From positions 353,501 through 417,500 of the forward strand of contig JACSYO010000424.1 in NCBI GenBank assembly GCA_016806645.1: a stretch of DNA of 64,000 bases. Reading direction: 5' to 3'. Below, piece by piece: positions 62,113 to 64,000 of this stretch. The notes beneath the pieces were generated by a model, which ran no database searches, had not been told where the DNA came from, and saw only the letters and a list, made by a program, of their open reading frames with translations. The stretch's first letter is position 1, and each line of letters starts with the position of its first letter. This DNA is from Ophiodon elongatus. Taxonomy: Eukaryota > Chordata > Actinopteri > Perciformes > Hexagrammidae. A program made the position numbers and the translations under genes.

Positions 62113-64000
62113 GTGAGAATCACATCTCTGCTTCCATCAAAGACTGGACCGACCGGTCGACTGAGCACTGAAAGATATTGAGCGTGGTTTGTTTAGATTC
62201 CCAAGGATAACAACTGACACAGTCAAAAAAAAAAACTACCACTGCCTTAGGCAAGGCATGAAAGTCTGTCTGCCACTGTTTTATCAGGAGGGAGTTATCA
62301 AAGGCTAAAGTGAAGTATCTGGCTGTTTCACTGTGCCAGAAATAATGACGATCCATGGATTCATTCCCTGGGTATTACATTACTGTTACTATTTTAGTCA
62401 CGCATAAACTGTTCCCTTCATGCTCAAAAACCAGAATAACTTTACAGAACCTGCACTGAATATGGGCCTGTTTCAAAACGGAGCCTAATAATAATAATAA
62501 GGGCCTTCTATGGTCCAATAAAGTGACACTTTTTTTCGGATCAGGGGCTGACCCTCTGGTCACCCTTCTCACTCTGTCCTCAAACAGGAACACGTGTTGT
62601 TCCCCCACTCCTCCTGTTTCTATGGTAACATCACTTTTATCTGAGTGGTAGTTAACATCCATGGCTAAATGGTGGCAGTGGTCATGGATCCACAATCATG
62701 TGTCCTTCTGAAGATGTTTCAGTGACCGTGTTTAACTTGTGTAGCGTAGTCAGAAAGGTTGGGGGCTTTTCATTGGCGAGCCTAGCTTACCGTCACTGAC
62801 AGTATTGTGAGTATGTGTACCTTGACAGTTTTTTGTGGAAGCATATATAACTTTAACTTTTTAAAAGCAAAACTGGTTTAAATAAATGTTTAAATATTCA
62901 TCCTATGATGTACTGTAATTGGCTTCTCAGTAGTAATAATGTCAGTTCTGTTACTCAGGCAAAGGACTTCAGTGTTTAAAGTGTGTGTGTTTGTAGCAGC
63001 TGGGAGACAGTAAGCTGATTAGAGCTCACATATGGACCCCGTGGGGCTACGGTCTAAAGGGCCGGTCCACGCAGATCCTCATCTTCAGGGGGTAAAAACT
63101 GTCTGCAAGCGTAGATTATTAGAGTATTGATCCAATGGAAAGAGCAAGATGTGAGAAAAGATATGAGGTTATAGAAATTAAGTGAGGGGAAGAAATTGAA
63201 GTGGACTAACTCGGGAAGAAAGGGAGCAGAAAATCAAGGAATGAAAGAATATATATAAAAGGCTTTGGTTAAAAATAATTTGTGTTTCAAATGTTTGATC
63301 GGATGAATGGGGTTTCTGCATTAGGATAGTATTTTTTAGGTATTTTTGCACCATAGTTTTGTGTGGCGGATTTAAACTCTTCACTGAACAACCACAGTCT
63401 GTTAATTTAAACACTTCCACAGAAAATCAGCAGACAGTAAGCAGCTCAGAAACCACTACAGCGTAGCCTCTCACGGGTCAGTGCTTAGTCAAATACTTTG
63501 CTGGGTCTAAACTTTCTGCCACACTTTGTATCTCACTAGACTATATAAAAAACCTTCCTTTTGTCTTTTAACTGTGTTAATCGCAGGAAAACATTAAAAG
63601 TTTTGCAACTGCTATTTGAGCCTGGGCCAAAAGAGGAGCTTTGGTTAGAATACCATGAAGAGGCTTTTTTTTGTGGTAAGAAAGTGTAGAGAGAACCGAG
63701 GTTCCCCACTTTCCCAGTGAATCACACGATGACGGCACCGGATGGAAGGAAAAGAGTTATATGACGGCACTCTGTATTGTTGGGAGAGATTCTCTGTGGA
63801 GAACGGCCTCCCCATCTCGGTCAAGGGCCCTTGTGTCCTCGTGTGAAAGATGGGGATTAAGGTTGTACCTCCCCTTCTTCCATACAAATTCACCACTTTT
63901 CCCACACAACCTGGATGGCGAAAAGGGAGTGTCTGTTTTTCTGTTGTTTCCCTTGTTAGGACATGAAAGAGGGGAGTAAATGGGATTTCTTGAAAAAGGA
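62113..64000 (+). other. Intron after w69 (start of nesprin-1-alpha2 region)
   Basis: At least 1,888 bp without a supported exon. In mammals the short muscle isoform nesprin-1-alpha2 begins with its own first exon in the intron at this position (established knowledge). I could not find a matching peptide here. An inverted CCAAT (cattggcgag, near 62770), a TATA-like catatataac (near 62843) and E-boxes cagctg and catatg (62998..63035) are present but weak evidence. Confidence 0.5.

Noticed and set aside
62669..62728. Start MVAVVMDPQSCV as nesprin-1-alpha2 first exon
   Set aside because: Ends in a stop, has no donor and does not resemble the mammalian alpha2 N-terminus.

Overview
The window is vertebrate nuclear DNA, almost certainly from a ray-finned (teleost) fish. 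The evidence is GT-AG introns with lengths from about 75 bp to 3.4 kb, very dense (CA)n/(TA)n/(GA)n microsatellites, a teleost-type SINE, an L1-clade LINE fragment and a small hAT element. Nothing here looks prokaryotic: there are no operons, CRISPR arrays or tRNA/rRNA genes.

One protein-coding gene fills the window on the plus strand: an internal piece of syne1, encoding nesprin-1, the giant spectrin-repeat protein of the LINC complex. I traced 69 coding exons (named w1 to w69, 524..62112). All splice phases agree, giving 14,592 coding bases or 4,864 uninterrupted codons. The encoded protein is a continuous alpha-helical rod of roughly 45 spectrin repeats. From w27 onward the exon products can be matched one after another to human nesprin-1 as I remember it. 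Exons w1-w26 are more diverged but continue the same frame and repeat pattern. The calponin-homology (actin-binding) N-terminus lies upstream of the window. The last stretch of spectrin repeats and the KASH transmembrane tail lie downstream; by comparison with human, roughly 950 residues remain. Which teleost paralogue this is (syne1a or syne1b) cannot be decided here.

Layout: 0.5-16 kb, tightly spaced exons w1-w25. 16-34 kb, long introns around w26-w39, including a CpG-containing block at 19.1-19.6 kb that looks like an internal promoter with an alternative first exon. 34.8-38.2 kb, the longest intron, with a possible alternative terminal exon. 38-54 kb, a dense exon cluster including the 1.6-kb exon w50. 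54-62 kb, exons w63-w69 with long introns; a GC-rich, TATA-less block lies directly upstream of w64. 62.1-64 kb is the start of the intron that in mammals contains the first exon of the short muscle isoform nesprin-1-alpha2.

Non-coding content consists of microsatellites, one L1 fragment, one SINE, one hAT MITE, a LINE-like 3' tail, one perfect 16-bp inverted repeat and several intronic blocks that read like conserved non-coding elements. I found no convincing second gene on either strand. The most interesting leads are the candidate internal promoters and terminal exon, which could produce short nesprin-1 isoforms, and a probable GC-AG intron.
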